Shown one piece after another: positions 12,089-24,448 of a DNA stretch of 64,000 bases. Numbering within the stretch: position 1 is the first letter of the stretch; each line of letters begins with the position of its first letter. The position numbers were made by a program, and so were the translations under genes. Source of the DNA: Rhinolophus ferrumequinum (lineage: Eukaryota > Chordata > Mammalia > Chiroptera > Rhinolophidae); NCBI RefSeq assembly GCF_004115265.2, contig NC_046304.1, positions 12,764,292 to 12,828,291 on the forward strand. Reading direction: 5' to 3'. Under the pieces are notes generated by a model. That model made no database searches. It had not been told where the DNA came from and was given only the letters and a program-made list of their open reading frames with translations.

Positions 12089-14080
12089 TCAGAATGAGTC
12101 CTGTTTGAAGACTCTCTCACATTCTCCAAGTTCCTTTCCAGTATGAAGTTTCTGATGTTTAAGAAAAGCTGTGTGTCCACTGAAGGCCTTCCCACAGTGG
12201 CTACATTCAAAGGGTTTCTCTCCAGTGTGAATTCTCTGGTGACTAATAAGGTGTGAGTTCTGACTAAAAGTCTTCCCACATTCAAGGCATGCATAGGGTT
12301 TCTCTCCAGTATGAACACGATGGTGTTTAATAAGATCTGAGCTGCCCCGAAAAGATTTCCCGCATTTATTGCACATATAAGGTTTTTCTCCACTATGAAT
12401 TCGATGATGTCTCATAAGGTCTGAGCTCTGATTGAAAGTTTTCCCACATTCTTTACATTCATATGGTTTCTCTCCTATGTGAATTACATGATGTCTGACG
12501 AGGTCTGAGCTGCCCTGGAAAGTTCTACCACAAAGATTACATGGATAAGCTGTCTCTTCTTGGTGAATTCTCTGCTCTTCTCTAAACAACGCATTCTTGC
12601 TGACTGTTTTCTCACATTCTTCAAGTTTCTCTCCAGTGTGAAGTCTCTGATGTTTGAGGAAAGCCGTGCGCCAGATGAAGGGTTTTCCACATTCCTTACA
12701 TTCATAGGGTCTCTCACCACTATGGATTCTCTGATGCTGAATAAGGAGTGAACGCTGCCGGAAGGCTTTTCCACATTCATTGCATTGATAAGGTTTCTCT
12801 CCAGTATGAATTTTCTGATGTGTAACAAGGTGCGACCTCTGGCTAAAGGCTTTCCCACATTCACTGCATTCATAGGGTTTCTCTCCAGTATGAATTATCC
12901 AATGTCGAATTAGATCTGAACTTCCCCGGAAAGTTTTTCCACACTCAGTACATTGATAAGGTTTTTCTTCCCTATGAATTCTTTGCTGTTTGGTAAGGTC
13001 CAAGTCAGAAGTGCAGGTTTTTTCACATTCAAGTTCTTTTCTCATATGCAGTCTCTGATGTTTAAGAAAAGTTGTGCGCCCACTGAAGGATTTCCCACAT
13101 TCACAACATTCATGGGGCTTCTCTCCACTGTGGAGTCTCTGGTGTTCGGTAAGGCGTGAACGCTGCCGGAAGGCCTTTTCACAGTCATTACATTTGAAGG
13201 GTTTCTCTCCAGTATGAATTCGCTGATGTGTGACAAGGTGTGAACTTTGACTGAAGGTTTGTCCACATTCGTAACATTCATAGGGTTTCTCTCCCGTGTG
13301 AATTCTGTGATGTATTATAAGATCTGAACTTTGATTGAAGGCCTTCCCACATTCATTACATATATATGGCTTCCCTCCACTATGAATTCTCTGGTGTAGG
13401 ACAAGGTTTGAGCTTCCCTTGAAGGTCTTCCCACACTCTTTACATTCATAGGGATTCTCCTCACTATGAATTCTTTTATGTCTAACCAGATTTGAGCTCT
13501 GATTGAAGTCTTTTCCACATTCATGACATATATAAGGTTTCTTTCCTGTATGAATTCTCTGATGTATAATAAGATTTGAACTTTGATTAAAGTCTTTCCC
13601 ACATTCCTTACATATATATGGTTTCTTTCCTGTATGAATTCTTTGATGTATAATCAGGTTTGAGCTCCGATTGAAAATTTTTCCACATTCCTTACATTCA
13701 TGAGTTTTCTTGGTATTATCAATTTTCTGACGTTCAGTTACTTCTGACTTCTGTTTGAAGCTCTGGCCACAGACATCAAAACTGTGGGATCTTTCTCCGG
13801 CAGGAAGTATTTTTCCTCCTTGATTACATCCATGGCCACTCTCTCCTGCAATGGCTTTCCTGGGGATGACATTCAGTTCCCTGATACCTCTCTCTTGGAA
13901 AGGGGGCTGTCTCGCTGCATCCTCTAAGGGGCTTACCCACTGCCTTAATAACCTGTCCTCAGGATCACTGGTTCCGACTAACCCACATTCCTGGGAGATC
14001 TGTCTTTGGAGTCTTCCTGATACAGCCCTCGCTGAATCTTTATCTCCAGAAATTTCCATCTTTGACCTCCAGTCCTTCAT
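12089..14080 (-). CDS. ZNF594: ZNF594, C2H2 zinc-finger protein (terminal coding exon)
   Basis: 663 codons with no break. The start is the ATG at 14078-14080 ([11 protein letters not shown]), which matches the human ZNF594 start as I remember it; a longer open frame to 14125 begins with TTG and crosses a splice acceptor (atcatttcag, ending at 14101), so it is not used. The first ~130 residues are an acidic/mixed linker with no SCAN or KRAB domain and one degenerate finger ([15 protein letters not shown]). Then come 17 canonical C-x2-C-x12-H-x3-H fingers joined by TGEKPY/HSGEKPY linkers, with two degenerate spacers ([11 protein letters not shown] and [11 protein letters not shown]) that split the array into blocks; each block ends in a finger of the type FLKHQ(R/K)LH. 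Function: nuclear, sequence-specific DNA binding expected; target and effector unknown. The human protein is about 807 residues by my memory, so this array is shorter. Likely driven by the CpG island at 22.6-23.3 kb. Confidence 0.93.
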   Translation of the reverse strand: MKDWRSKMEISGDKDSARAVSGRLQRQISQECGLVGTSDPEDRLLRQWVSPLEDAARQPPFQERGIRELNVIPRKAIAGESGHGCNQGGKILPAGERSHSFDVCGQSFKQKSEVTERQKIDNTKKTHECKECGKIFNRSSNLIIHQRIHTGKKPYICKECGKDFNQSSNLIIHQRIHTGKKPYICHECGKDFNQSSNLVRHKRIHSEENPYECKECGKTFKGSSNLVLHQRIHSGGKPYICNECGKAFNQSSDLIIHHRIHTGEKPYECYECGQTFSQSSHLVTHQRIHTGEKPFKCNDCEKAFRQRSRLTEHQRLHSGEKPHECCECGKSFSGRTTFLKHQRLHMRKELECEKTCTSDLDLTKQQRIHREEKPYQCTECGKTFRGSSDLIRHWIIHTGEKPYECSECGKAFSQRSHLVTHQKIHTGEKPYQCNECGKAFRQRSLLIQHQRIHSGERPYECKECGKPFIWRTAFLKHQRLHTGEKLEECEKTVSKNALFREEQRIHQEETAYPCNLCGRTFQGSSDLVRHHVIHIGEKPYECKECGKTFNQSSDLMRHHRIHSGEKPYMCNKCGKSFRGSSDLIKHHRVHTGEKPYACLECGKTFSQNSHLISHQRIHTGEKPFECSHCGKAFSGHTAFLKHQKLHTGKELGECERVFKQDSF

Positions 14081-14100
14081 CTTATTCCTGGTCTCAGAAT

Positions 14101-14944
14101 CTGAAATGATAAGCAGACCATTCAATAATTCCTAAAGTATAAACATCACCTTTCCCTATGCTGGGAAGTCTAGGATCTAGGAGGGAGGAACAAAGAACCT
14201 AGAGGAGGACTCTTCCTCCCTTCAAGGGCTGAGACGCAGACATTTTTAGAGAGATTGTGGCTACCACAGGAACACGCACCCTATTGGTGTTGAATAAATT
14301 TGCCAGGTGTAGGCTGGAGCTGGTGTGTGGGAGTGGCCTGTAGAGTGGTGGATAAATTCACTGAAGGAGGCAGGAAATCTGGAGCTGGTCCACAAGAAGT
14401 AGCCTGTTTGATGGGGTAGAAACTTGCTGGACCCTGTGTGTAATAAAAAAGCACACCAGCACCAGGGAGAGAAGTTCCTTCCTTATTCTATGGCTTTGCA
14501 TTGTCCCTCCAGCACCTTCTATCGACAAAATCTAAATCTTGTGCCAACTGGCAAAGGAAAAGTGGTCCAGATCTAGTAACACAAGCAAAGCAAAGAAGGG
14601 TAGATTTGGAGTTGAGAGGCAATAAATTAATAACTAGCATACTATCCATTCCTCTAACTGTACCATGATAATTAAACAAATCTGAAACTATGCCTCAAAT
14701 AAAAATGTTTGGCTGTCATTTTAATAGAAATCAATTCTCCCTTTCTCAGACCTGGCATTTTCTTTCTGGTATTCTGGTGGAATTACTTCCTTTTGTATGA
14801 CAGTTTTATATCTCCTGTGACTGGAAGTTTTTTGACTTTCTATATCATCAAATCCCTGACACATTTCTGAGCTCCTTGAGAGAGCCATCTCACCATGGCC
14901 CTGGTGAGATGAACTCTCTAGTCATTAATCTTCTGCAATAGATA
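14101..14944 (-). other. ZNF594 5' intron, proximal part
   Basis: Begins at the acceptor preceding the coding exon. Unique sequence, no repeat recognised up to 14944. Confidence 0.5.
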
Positions 14945-15235
14945 AGAGGCAACACAACATAGTGGTTAAGAGCACAGACTCTTAAGGGACTGTAGAGCCA
15001 TCCGCTTGGGTTTGAATCCTGGCTCCATCACTTACCGACTGTGTGCAAGTCACTGGAGCTCTTTGTGCCTCAGTTTCCTCACTCTAAAATAGAGATAATA
15101 ATAGTATTTACCTCACAGAGTTGTTATGAGAATAAAATATATGTAAACATACATAAGACATTTAGAAAAATGCTTGCCATGTAAAAAGCACTATCTAAGT
15201 GACAGCTACTGTTATTATTCCTATTATGATTATTA
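14945..15235 (+). mobile_element. MIR SINE, near full length
   Basis: 'acatagtggttaagagcacagactc', 'gggtttgaatcctggctcc', 'cactgtgtgcaagtcac' type core, 'tcctcactctaaaatagag' and 'gttgttatgagaataaaata' in the right order. Confidence 0.88.
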
Positions 15236-15239
15236 ATCT

Positions 15240-16130
15240 TTATCCTTTAAGCCCAAGAATTATCATTAAGTAATGTGTCGCTAGCACAAACCTCTATATT
15301 CAGGGTGGATTTCATTTAAATAACATTCAAATAAAATACTGGAATGAATTGGCTTTGTCTTAATTTTCTCTTATAGTGCTTTTTTCGGGTTTGATATATA
15401 TATGTATATATATATATTGTTCAAAATTCAGAAACAGACTGAAAGATGGTAAAGGCATTTCTTAAAACTCATTGAAAACAATGAAAAGAAAAACAAATGA
15501 GGTGAACTCCATCTTCAAAAAGAGGGGAGGGGTGTCACAGAGAAATAAGGATTGTCCCCGTAGAGATCTTGTTTGACATATTAGAGTAGCAGGGGAGAAG
15601 ATGCTAAAGAACGAACCATGCTGGCAGGTCATTTCTAGTATCTTGCACCTGGTTCCTAGCTAGGGAACAGTGACAGAGGTGAAGCCAGGGGAAGAGGGAG
15701 TAGACAGTGTGACTTTCAAACTGTATTATGAAAAGCCTGTGATCTCAAAGGCTTTGTCTTGTGCCATGCTGACCTCTTGGAAACCAAAAGCTGAAGAGAT
15801 AGGTCTGTAGATTAGAGGAAAGGGTGTTGGTTGCAGCAAATCGGCATGACGACTTTGAAGCACCCTAGCTCAATTCCCTCTGCCTCCTCCCGTAGTAATG
15901 AATGGAGAGCCTGCTTCACTCATTGCTGAGTAGTGATCATTAGGGTAACTTTGTGGGATGTGTGCTTAAAAATAGGTGGCGGTTGTTTTAGGAAAGCAAG
16001 GAACATGAGTAACAGAGGAATTAGGAGCGTCCCTCCAAGAGGGAAGCCACAGGAATTAACAGGAAGCGTCAGCAGACTTCTCTATCATCTCTGAGGAATT
16101 ACAGACAAAAATCAACCTTTAAGTGAAAAC
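15240..16130. other. ZNF594 intron spacer with short AT tract
   Basis: AT dinucleotide tract at about 15397-15418. The remainder is unique with no gene signal. Confidence 0.4.
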
Positions 16131-16675
16131 GCAAAGAAGAGACATAAGCCTTCAAAATAGATTTTAAAAGATTCTAAAACAATTCAAAAAGTGAGAATTT
16201 TGAAGAGCTGAGGAAAGAAATGGAAGAGATTCTAAAATCATTATGTTGACGAAATTCACCTAAGAAACAACAAAAATAATCACTACAGGGGCATGACGAG
16301 ACCTGGAGAAATCATCCAGAGTGAAATGGCTATAAATACGATATAGAGAAGACCAGTAGCAATAGAAAGATATTCAAATACATGTAATTAGTGTTCCTAA
16401 AGAAAAGAACAAACAGAAGGGAAAAACCCCCACAAAACATTCAAGTATTTAACAGAAGAAAATATTGCTTAAATAAAGATTTGAATCTATTGGAAGGGTA
16501 CACTGTAGTCCATAAAAAGTTGAGACATAACAGTCAACACCAAGACATATTCTGGTGGTGTTAACTAAATTTCAGGAATAAGTGAACAAATGGGCATGTA
16601 GGCAGAAAAGCAAGTAATGTGCAAGAGACAATTTCAGGCTGACTTTACACTTCTCCAGTTACACTTCATGCCAGA
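16131..16675 (+). mobile_element. Old L1/HAL1 fragment, 5' part (split by Tigger)
   Basis: A-rich sense-strand wording with L1 ORF1-like segments ('gaggaaagaaatggaagag', 'tttcaggctgactttacactt') that continues after the Tigger at 17075 ('taatgcctataaagttctga'). Diverged; family approximate. Confidence 0.5.
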
Positions 16676-17074
16676 ACACCGCTGGCCCTCCATATGGGAG
16701 GGTTCTGCTAATGGGGATTCAACCAACCACTGACTGAAAATCTTTTTTTTTTTAAAGTTACACTGTTGCTGACATGTACTATGTAGTTAGTCCTAGGATG
16801 GTTGCATCTATACCGAACATGTGTAGACTTTTTTTTCTTGTCATGATTCCCTAAATAATACAGTATAATAAGTATTTACATAGCATTTACATTTAGGTAT
16901 TGCAGGAATCTAGAAATGATTTAAAAGTATGTAGGAGGATGTGTGTAGGTTCTATGTAAACACTGTGCTACTTTATATAAAGGACTTCAGCATCTGTGGA
17001 TTCTGGAACGGGGGATTCTGGATTGGGGGTCCTGGAACGAATCCCCTGCGGACAGCCAGGGATGAGTGTACAGT
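16676..17074 (+). mobile_element. Tigger/MER2-type DNA transposon (non-autonomous)
   Basis: Terminal wording 'ctggccctccatatgggagg' and 'acagccagggatgagtgtac' are pogo/Tigger inverted ends, and the interior 'catagcatttacatttaggtattg' and 'gatttaaaagtatgtagg' match the MER2 group. It interrupts an older L1-like copy. Confidence 0.82.
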
Positions 17075-17460
17075 AATGCCTATAAAGTTCTGAAGAGAAA
17101 CAAAGTGTGCTGCAAAAATTTTGTACCCACTGATGTGCTCCTTAAAAGCATAGGCACACATTATCAAGTAGGTAAAAACCTCAGGGATTATGACACCCAT
17201 GAAACCTTTTCGAAAAGAACTACTGGGGTTGCCAAAACTATGTATACAAGTGAACACTTTGGTCAATGTTGCTCAAGCAGTAGTTCGCCATAATCAGAAG
17301 TGTCTGGACGATGACGGTAACCACTCTGAGCACCTCTTGCAATTGTATAAGTGAAACATGACTTGTATTCACCTTTTGTTAGTGGTATATATTGAGTATT
17401 ACAATTTTAATAGTTTTTTCCTTTCTTAACATGTGCATATATATATTTTGGCACCCTCTG
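17075..17460 (+). mobile_element. Old L1/HAL1 fragment, 3' part
   Basis: Resumes the element cut at 16675: 'taatgcctataaagttctga', 'tcagggattatgacaccca'. The portion past about 17300 is less certain. Confidence 0.45.
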
Positions 17461-18061
17461 TATTGGGCTGAAATAAAGCTTATGAAGAAATGAATTAAAA
17501 TAAACATTCAGTAATTGACAGGACATTGTAAAAGAATAGATAGTAAGTACTAAATCAATTTAAATGGAGAAGTGGGATTAAACAATGAAAATTATTTTTG
17601 TAGAATAGAAAGTAATTGCTTTAAACCATGACAAGGTAAAAATAATTATATTATAAAAATTTCACTGTGAGAAGTGGTGGGAGTAAGTATAAATTGTGCT
17701 AACTTACCTATCTTTCCTGACCGGGAATCAACAGATACCATCTAAAGGAGAAATGTATAATTTTTAAAATTGATTCAAACCTTTAATGTGTTTCATAATC
17801 ATTTTTTTCATAATTTTAGAGGAAGAATCTTTTAAAGTTACAGAGACACTTTTTCCATAACATTTTTGTTGATTACAAAATAAAAAACAGAGAAAAAAAT
17901 AATAAGCACCCATAATCCCACGATCCTGCCACCCAAAGACTACCACTGCCAATGTTTTGTTGTATATTCTTCAAGTTTTATTTCTGGGCATGTGTTTTTT
18001 CTGATACAAAAAAGGGATCATATTATAGACGTCCATTTTGTCATCTATGCCTTCCTTACTC
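17461..18061. other. ZNF594 intron spacer
   Basis: AT-rich and unique apart from a 'tatattcttcaagttttatttctgggc' type segment (about 17960-17990) that may be an L1 remnant. No gene seen. Confidence 0.35.
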
Positions 18062-18660
18062 GTGATATTGGAGCTGGACCCTGAAACATTTCTCGTTTGT
18101 CAGCTAGCTTTGTCAATAGAGGGCGCTGGAGGAACACAGTAAGACATTCAAAGAGAAAGGGATTTCTCTTCCTGGCATCTGTAAGCTGTTGTTTTTGGTG
18201 AAGTTGGCCAAATCAACAAATCCGGAGGCTTGATAGCTTCTGGTGGACCAGCTCTGGCCCACCCATGCCCTCCAATGAGTTTTTCCACCACCCGGCCGGC
18301 CTTTCCTAGGGACTACATGTGCCTTTCAGTGAATTTTTCTTCCATGTGGCAGGTCATGCCTACAGACCAGCCTCTTCACCACCAGCAGGCTGTGTCCCTT
18401 TGGCAGCCGCAACCTCAACAAAAACATCTGAATCTCAGCTTTGATCTGTGGGAGTCCTCTTCTAAATTCTTGGTTCCTTCCTTGTTTACTCTTAGTCCTA
18501 GCAGTAAGGCTGCTTCTTGCATTATCTATTTCTATATTTCTTAAAGTCCCCACTTAAGCCTTTTAGTAGTTAACTACCTTTTACTAGTTAAACATTCTTT
18601 ATATTAAATGTCCCTTATTTAAATTACTGTTACAGTTTTTGTCTCTTGACTGGATCCTGA
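18062..18660 (+). repeat. Unassigned dispersed repeat, copy 2
   Basis: Second copy of the family at 745-1480 in the same orientation. Shared landmarks in order: 'ggagctggacc', 'gagggcgctggagg', 'tactagttaaacattcttta', 'tgtctcttgactggatcctg'. Confidence 0.55.
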
Positions 18661-19069
18661 CTTGTAATGGATACAGAATATAATTTCATATTAGATCTAG
18701 AACAAAGTGAAAATGATATAAGGAAAAGTAGTAAGAGGGCTAGAAAGGGGAAACAAAAAGTGTTTGGAAACACTGATTGAAGGACTCCTCTCTATAACAA
18801 TCGTTAGTATCAACCTTTGCCACAGGCCTGGGTATGGTAGAGGAGACACACAGCACTCTGTTCAGAGATGAGTGGCCACACTGCTCAAATTTTTCATCCA
18901 GTTCCACAGGTAAAAGAACTAGGGAGTAATTTAAGGAAATCTTTCCTTGAGAGGATGTCTGAAGTAGAAGGGCACAGCATCTGAAACGTAGGCTCGATCA
19001 GAGGTGAGTCCTCTACAGTCCAATCCAGCTGACCGCAGAGTTTCTGGGAAAAGGGTCTCAGTATTCATG

Positions 19070-19480
19070 TCAGTCATCGATTTGTTCATCTAACATATAT
19101 TAACTGAGCACCAACTATGTTCCAGACATTGGAGAAGGTATTGAGAATACAAAAATGAACATAAGATATGGCACCTGCCCTCAAGGAACTTACAGTTTAA
19201 TGGAGGGGAAACGTATGTAAATAGATCATAACAAGATATTGTCACCGGTGACCAATAAGGTAAGCACTATCTACAATGCGAAAACCTAGAATCAACAGAA
19301 CCCCAATGGTAACTGTACGTGGGGAAAGAAAGGAGTCAATAATGACTTCTCAGTTTTCTGACTTGAGCAATGGGTGGGATATGGTGCTGTTTATGAAGAC
19401 AGAGTAGGTTTCAAGGGTGGGAAGAGTAGGTCTGAAGATTTGAAGATCAGTTGAGTTTTGGGCATCTATTGGTTTCGAAC
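19070..19480 (+). mobile_element. L2 LINE 3' region
   Basis: 'gagcaccaactatgttccagacattgg', 'ctgccctcaaggaacttacag', then 'ttctgacttgagcaatggg' and 'gagttttgggcatc' follow L2 order. Confidence 0.75.
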
Positions 19481-20119
19481 AGGACGAGCAAGACAGAGAT
19501 AAAGCAAGTGCAAAGAAAATCAAGGAGCTATCACCCTCCAAGTCCACAGATCAGGCTAGCCATCCTTCAACTAAGAGCAGAAGCATGTGGACTCCAAGAG
19601 TCAAAGCCATTGGGAATCCTTAATCCTCTAATTCCACTGAGCTCTGAAAAGCTTTTCTTGTTTTCAGCTGAAATTCAGAGAACTCAGAGTGTATGGATTC
19701 TACCAAGACAGAGCCCTTACCCAGTGAGACCAGCTCGGCTCCCTCCTCTGGCATCTCTTCCTTGCAGAGATCCCACTGAGCGCAGATATCCTTTTGTGAT
19801 TCATTCACAGCCACATCCTGCAGCATCTTGAATTCCTGAAATAGAAGTGCCTGCTCAATAACTACCCGATGGAGAGCCAGTAGCAGACACTCCACACCTT
19901 CTCTTTTTAAATCTCTGCTAATTCCCACATTACCCTTCGCCTCAGTAGACAATCTTGCCCCTCGCTTTCAAAATGTGTGAGACCATGTGGTAAAAGAAAT
20001 CACCTCCCATCAGCTTGTCTTTTCAATGACACTTTGTCTTTACTGTATTTCTTCTCTTCCATTCTCTACTATTTATCTGCTCTTTAACTGAGACCCCCCA
20101 CCCCCCCGTCCCCCCTTCG
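19481..20119. other. ZNF594 intron spacer
   Basis: Unique sequence. Open frames on both strands here have no recognisable domain and look like chance. Confidence 0.35.
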
Positions 20120-21110
20120 TGGGCCAGGCACTGCACCAGGTAGTGCAGTGATGAGAATGACAATACCATACAACAATGAGGACAGAGACCCTCTCCTTGA
20201 GGAGCCTGTGGTGGCTGTTACAGACAATGTTAATTAAATGGGTTAAGTGCTCAGAAGGGAAGTATGGGGTGCTGTGGGACCTCAAGGGAAGAGCACAACC
20301 TTGAGGGGGTGGGATGGGTGAGGAAACTTCCTCAAGGAGGTAGCTTCTAAGCTGAGGCCTCAAAGACAATTTGAGATAACTAGACTGAAATAAAAAGGAA
20401 GGGCTTTTCGGATTGACGCTATGGCATGTACAAAGGCCAGGAGGTGACAGAAGCTACAATGCATTCATGGACGCACCATGTGACTAAAGCCCAGGGTACT
20501 AGGTAGTAAACAGGGCAGCTGGTCAAGTCACGGAGGGTCTCATATACCAGGCTCAGAAGTTTGGACTCTCCTGAAGGCAATGGAAACCACTGAAGGGGTT
20601 AAAGCAGGAGAATGACATTCTCAGGTTTACCTTTTTAAAAGACTGTTCAGACTGCTTTGTAGAGAACGGACTGGAGGGTGCAGGCTGAAAACTGCAGTAT
20701 CAGTTGGGAAACTACAGCAGTAATCTATGTTGGAGACAGTGAGGGCCTAAATGAGCTATTGGCAGTGGGGAGAAAGAGAAGTAGATTGAGTCAATAGATT
20801 AAAGAAGCAATAACAGGCAGAACGGGGGATGCCCTAGACAGAGGGGGTGAGGGAAAAGAGCAGGCATTAAGGATGACATCCAAGCTTCTAACTTGAGCAA
20901 CTGCCTAAGTTGGGTAGTTAGAGTTAAAGAGTGGGGATGAGGGAGAGGCAGTGGTGAATTCCATTTCAGACATGTTATGCTCGACGTACCTGTGGGGTGT
21001 CCAGGAGGAAATATACAGGAAGCTGACAGATCAATGGGTCAGAAACCCAGGAGGAAAGTCTAGAATGGAGACAGATTTTGGAATCATCAGCATACCAGTA
21101 GTGTTTAACG
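20120..21110 (+). mobile_element. Long L2 LINE fragment (~1 kb)
   Basis: 'gggccaggcactgcaccagg', 'gacctcaaagacaatttgag' type segment, 'gtttggactctcctgaaggcaatgg', 'gttaaagcaggagaatgac', 'gggtgtccaggaggaaatatac', 'ggaatcatcagcatacc' run in L2 3' order. Confidence 0.8.
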
Positions 21111-21154
21111 CAGAAACACTAGAAGGCTAGTGGGAGGCTAGAAGTCTGAAATGA

Positions 21155-21503
21155 AGGTGTTGGCAGGGTGGCTTCCTTCCGCAGCCTCTGAGGGATAACT
21201 GCCACACCTCTCTAGCTTGTGGCGACAGCTGGTAATCCTTGTGTTCCTTGCTTTGAAGATGCATCACTCCAATCTGTCTCCATCTTCATATGTCTTTCTC
21301 CCTGTGTCTGTCTCTTCATATGGACATCTTCTTATAAGGATACCAGTCACATTGAATTAGGGACACATTCTACTCCGGTTATGACCTCATCTTACCAAGT
21401 TACATCGGTAATGAACCTATTTCCAAATAAGGTCACATTTTGAGGTACTGGGGACTAGGACCTCAACATGTCGTTTTGGGGGGACACAATTCAACCCATA
21501 ACA
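21155..21503 (-). mobile_element. MaLR LTR (MLT1/MST-like), fossil
   Basis: Reverse-oriented LTR: its 5' end reads out at 21503 (tgttatgggttgaattgtg on the minus strand), with 'ccaaataaggtcacatttt' and 'gatgcatcactccaatctg' inside. The 3' part of the LTR is missing. Ancient. Confidence 0.82.
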
Positions 21504-22181
21504 ATAGCCCTACTCTATTATTTACCCGTAATAGCAAACCTATGCTCTAGAATCCTCTCTAATTTTCCCATATACAGTGCTTCTCCCCAATTCCATCCCT
21601 TTGCCCATAACTCTCCTACTTAGGATGCCCTTCCTACTCACCTCTGTCTACATCTGGAATAAAGAACTCAAATGGATGCAAGAGACCAGGTAGTTAATCA
21701 GAGTGAAGCAAACTAGGTGATACATGACCCAGCGTCAGTTGTCAGGGAGAAAATGGATTAGTGGGCACAGGGGATCTGGAAATTTTATACTGAGTCTAAA
21801 GGATGGAATTGCTACTTAACTCCTGCTCATAGCACCATGCAGGAATGTGGGCCACATTTGGCCACACCTTCTGATTTTTCAAGGGATACGAAAATCTAGA
21901 TTTTTGTGTGAGTAGATGTGAAAGAAATTTCCTGATTTTAAAATGTTGGCCACTAATCGAAATAAAAACAAACAGCATGAGCTAAGAAAATGCGTGTACA
22001 GACCGATCTGGCCAGGGGCCATAATTTTTCAACCTCTGACTTACACAAATACTTCCCACTGTTGCAGGTCCACTTCAGTTAGTACCTTCTAACCATTTCA
22101 ACCCTTTTAAATTTGTATTCATGGGAATGCATTAGGTGATGCTAAAGAGTTCCTGCCTAGAGAGCAGCCTGAAAAACTTAC

Positions 22182-22201
22182 ACACACACACACACACACA
22201 C
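22182..22201. repeat. (CA)n microsatellite
   Basis: About ten CA units. Confidence 0.9.
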
Positions 22202-22619
22202 CTTAAACAAGGTGATAAGTCCGTATGAATTAGACACTAAATAAACACTAGCTAAATAAGCTTAAAAAAAGATGACAAGCTTAAAGTTGGAGGTAGGGAG
22301 GTGGCAATCCTGGAAGGCTTCCCAAAGAAAATGACTTTTGAAGCTATTCCTAAAAGGATATGCAGACCTTTACAAAGAGACCAGCCTAAATCCCTCCCTC
22401 CTCTGAACTCCAACAGTAGGGATATTTTAGATCAACTGTTAGACTACGTCTGAACCATATAGTTCATTCCTGTAGTTCAGTCTACTCTCCCCCACGGGGC
22501 TGTCAGTTACTCCTGGAGCATAGAAACCAGATCTTGTACATTAAGTTACAACTACAAACGCGCCTGCCACAGCGCTGGGCATGGAACAGGGTCAACTTAC
22601 ACCCGAGGGTTGATTCTGG

Positions 22620-23330
22620 GTCTGGGGGAGATAGTTTGCAGTACTCACAAGAGGGAACTGGGTAAAGTAGTGGGACGCGGCAGGGGGAGGGCCGTGGACA
22701 GGGCACGCCAGAGCCCAAGAGGACCAAGGGCGCAGAAGGCCCAGCACCACGGACCACGCGCCTACGTCCCTGAGACCCCAGTCCTTCCCCACGTGGAGAA
22801 AAGAGGAGTCCACTGCCTGCCTCTGAAGATCTCTCCACCCCGCTCCCCGGAGGGACCCCGGCACAGGGTCCCCAGCTCTGCGAACGCAACGGAGTCTCAC
22901 CTCCTGGCCACCCCCAGCCTCCCGTTCGACTGGGGCCCCCTCCACAGCCGCCATCGCGCAGCCCCAGCTCCTCACTCGGGCGCGGAGCCAACACCATGGA
23001 CACCACGCCAGTGGCCTAGCGGCCACTTCCGGCGTGCTCCCGAAGGAGGCGGTCCCCCTGCTCCCCGCGCACCCCTTCCCATCCCCGCTGTGCCCACCAA
23101 TCGGCGTGCGCGCCCCCAGGCCGCCTCCCACAGGCTCAGGTGTGTCCTCTGCGCAGACTCGGCTGGCTTGGTCGTCCGCTGGGTCCCGCATGAGTCGACT
23201 CCTGGAGGGTCTGATGCTCCGCAGGTTGGTGCACCTGTTGGCTCAGACGCTTTGTGGGCGAGGTTACCACCGAGATGCAGAGTCCTCCAGGAGTCCTAGA
23301 CCCGCCTACGGCCCGGCCTCGGGCTCCGTC
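22620..23330 (-). promoter_or_regulatory. CpG island, probable ZNF594 promoter and 5' exon
   Basis: GC- and CpG-dense block in otherwise AT-rich DNA, 8.5-9 kb upstream of the ZNF594 coding exon. On the minus strand a strong donor (ccaggag|gtgagact, exon side ending at 22901) follows 'gcgatggcggctgtggag', a pattern typical of a zinc-finger gene first exon. The exon would be untranslated or a short upstream frame, because its phase does not join directly to the 14100 acceptor. A divergent transcript on the plus strand is possible, as at many such islands. The coupling to ZNF594 is inference from position. Confidence 0.7.
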
Positions 23331-23489
23331 GGTCTGGATGGACGATCCTATCAAATAGTTTTACGTTAATAATAATATTCTGCCTTTTTAATCGGTTTAC
23401 TTTTCCCCTTGCATGACTTTGTGGTCTCATACAGAGATAAAGAAGATAGGGTACTGTTTAAAAAGGCAAGGTCTGAAATCAGAAAGACA

Positions 23490-23585
23490 TTCAGAAAGTC
23501 AGAAGAGCTGACTCACCAACTATGGGCTATGTGACTTTGGGCAAGTTACTTAACCTCTCTGAGTCCCGTTTAATGGATCATCTTC
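23490..23585 (+). mobile_element. MIR SINE core
   Basis: 'tgtgactttgggcaagttacttaacctctctgag' is the MIR core almost unaltered. Confidence 0.8.
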
Positions 23586-24064
23586 CTTTTCCTCACTGAT
23601 TTTAAATGCTGTCTTTATCATTGGCTAAGTTTACATATGTATTCGATTATGTATTTTGGGTATGTTTCTGTTCATTTACATATTTATCTCTTCTTTGATC
23701 ATAAACTTATTACGAGCTTTTAAATATGTTTCAAATTCTGCGAGGGCTAGTCCTCTCTCTCCATTTTCTCTTATTTTTGAAGAAAAACTGTAACCATGTA
23801 TGTTTTCTTGTATTTCTTATATTACTTTCAAAATAACAAAGATTTCTTTTTTGTTTTAAGAACCAAAATCTGCTTAAGCCAGAAGGATGAAAATGGAGGA
23901 CCCAGGGAAAGACAGTAGTTACATTTACATTAAGAGTGGTTTATTTTGGCTTTTTATTTATTATTTTTTTAAGAACAAAGAACTCTTTTTTGTGATCTCT
24001 TCTGGGCTTAACATGCTGTCCCTGCCAGCAGCGGGGATTCATTATGTAATTCATTTGTTCTAAA
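23586..24064. other. Spacer
   Basis: AT-rich, no gene or clear repeat seen. Confidence 0.35.
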
Positions 24065-24330
24065 ATATGTATGGCTACTCGCCCTCTGCCAGGCACTGGT
24101 GATATAATGAATTTTGAGCAAAACCCAAGGCTCTCTCATGGTAACTGTGGTGATTGCTATGCTGGAGAGTTACGTAGTGCCCTAAGAGCTTCTCAAAGAT
24201 TTGACCTACATAGGAAGGTCTGTGAAGGTTTTCTGGAATCTGGCTTTCCCTGAAGAGTTAGGCAGATGAAGGACAATGAAATAGTAGAAACCCAATGCTA
24301 ACTTGACCATATCTTGGCTCATGTGTCAGG
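24065..24330 (+). mobile_element. L2-like LINE fragment
   Basis: 'ctgccaggcactggtgatataatgaa' and 'ggaaggtctgtgaaggttttctgg' resemble L2. Weak. Confidence 0.45.
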
Positions 24331-24448
24331 AAAGTCAAAGGGGTAGACTGGCTTCGGGAAAGGCCAGAATTCAGGAATTTAAACACTGTCATCAGAACTG
24401 CTTTCTCTCTCTCCATTTCTTAGTCTTGCTTTTTCTGTATTGACTGCA

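Noticed and set aside
12082-13602. Extra open frames overlapping ZNF594 on both strands
   Set aside because: They are frame shadows of the zinc-finger repeats (for example the recurring RNLKNV/RNPMNV wording).
14081-14125. Longer ZNF594 start upstream of the chosen ATG
   Set aside because: It starts with TTG and crosses a clear splice acceptor, so this part is intron.
22610-23299. 229-codon plus-strand open frame and a 199-codon minus-strand frame
   Set aside because: Both come from the stop-poor CpG island; composition is biased, they overlap, and no domain is visible.
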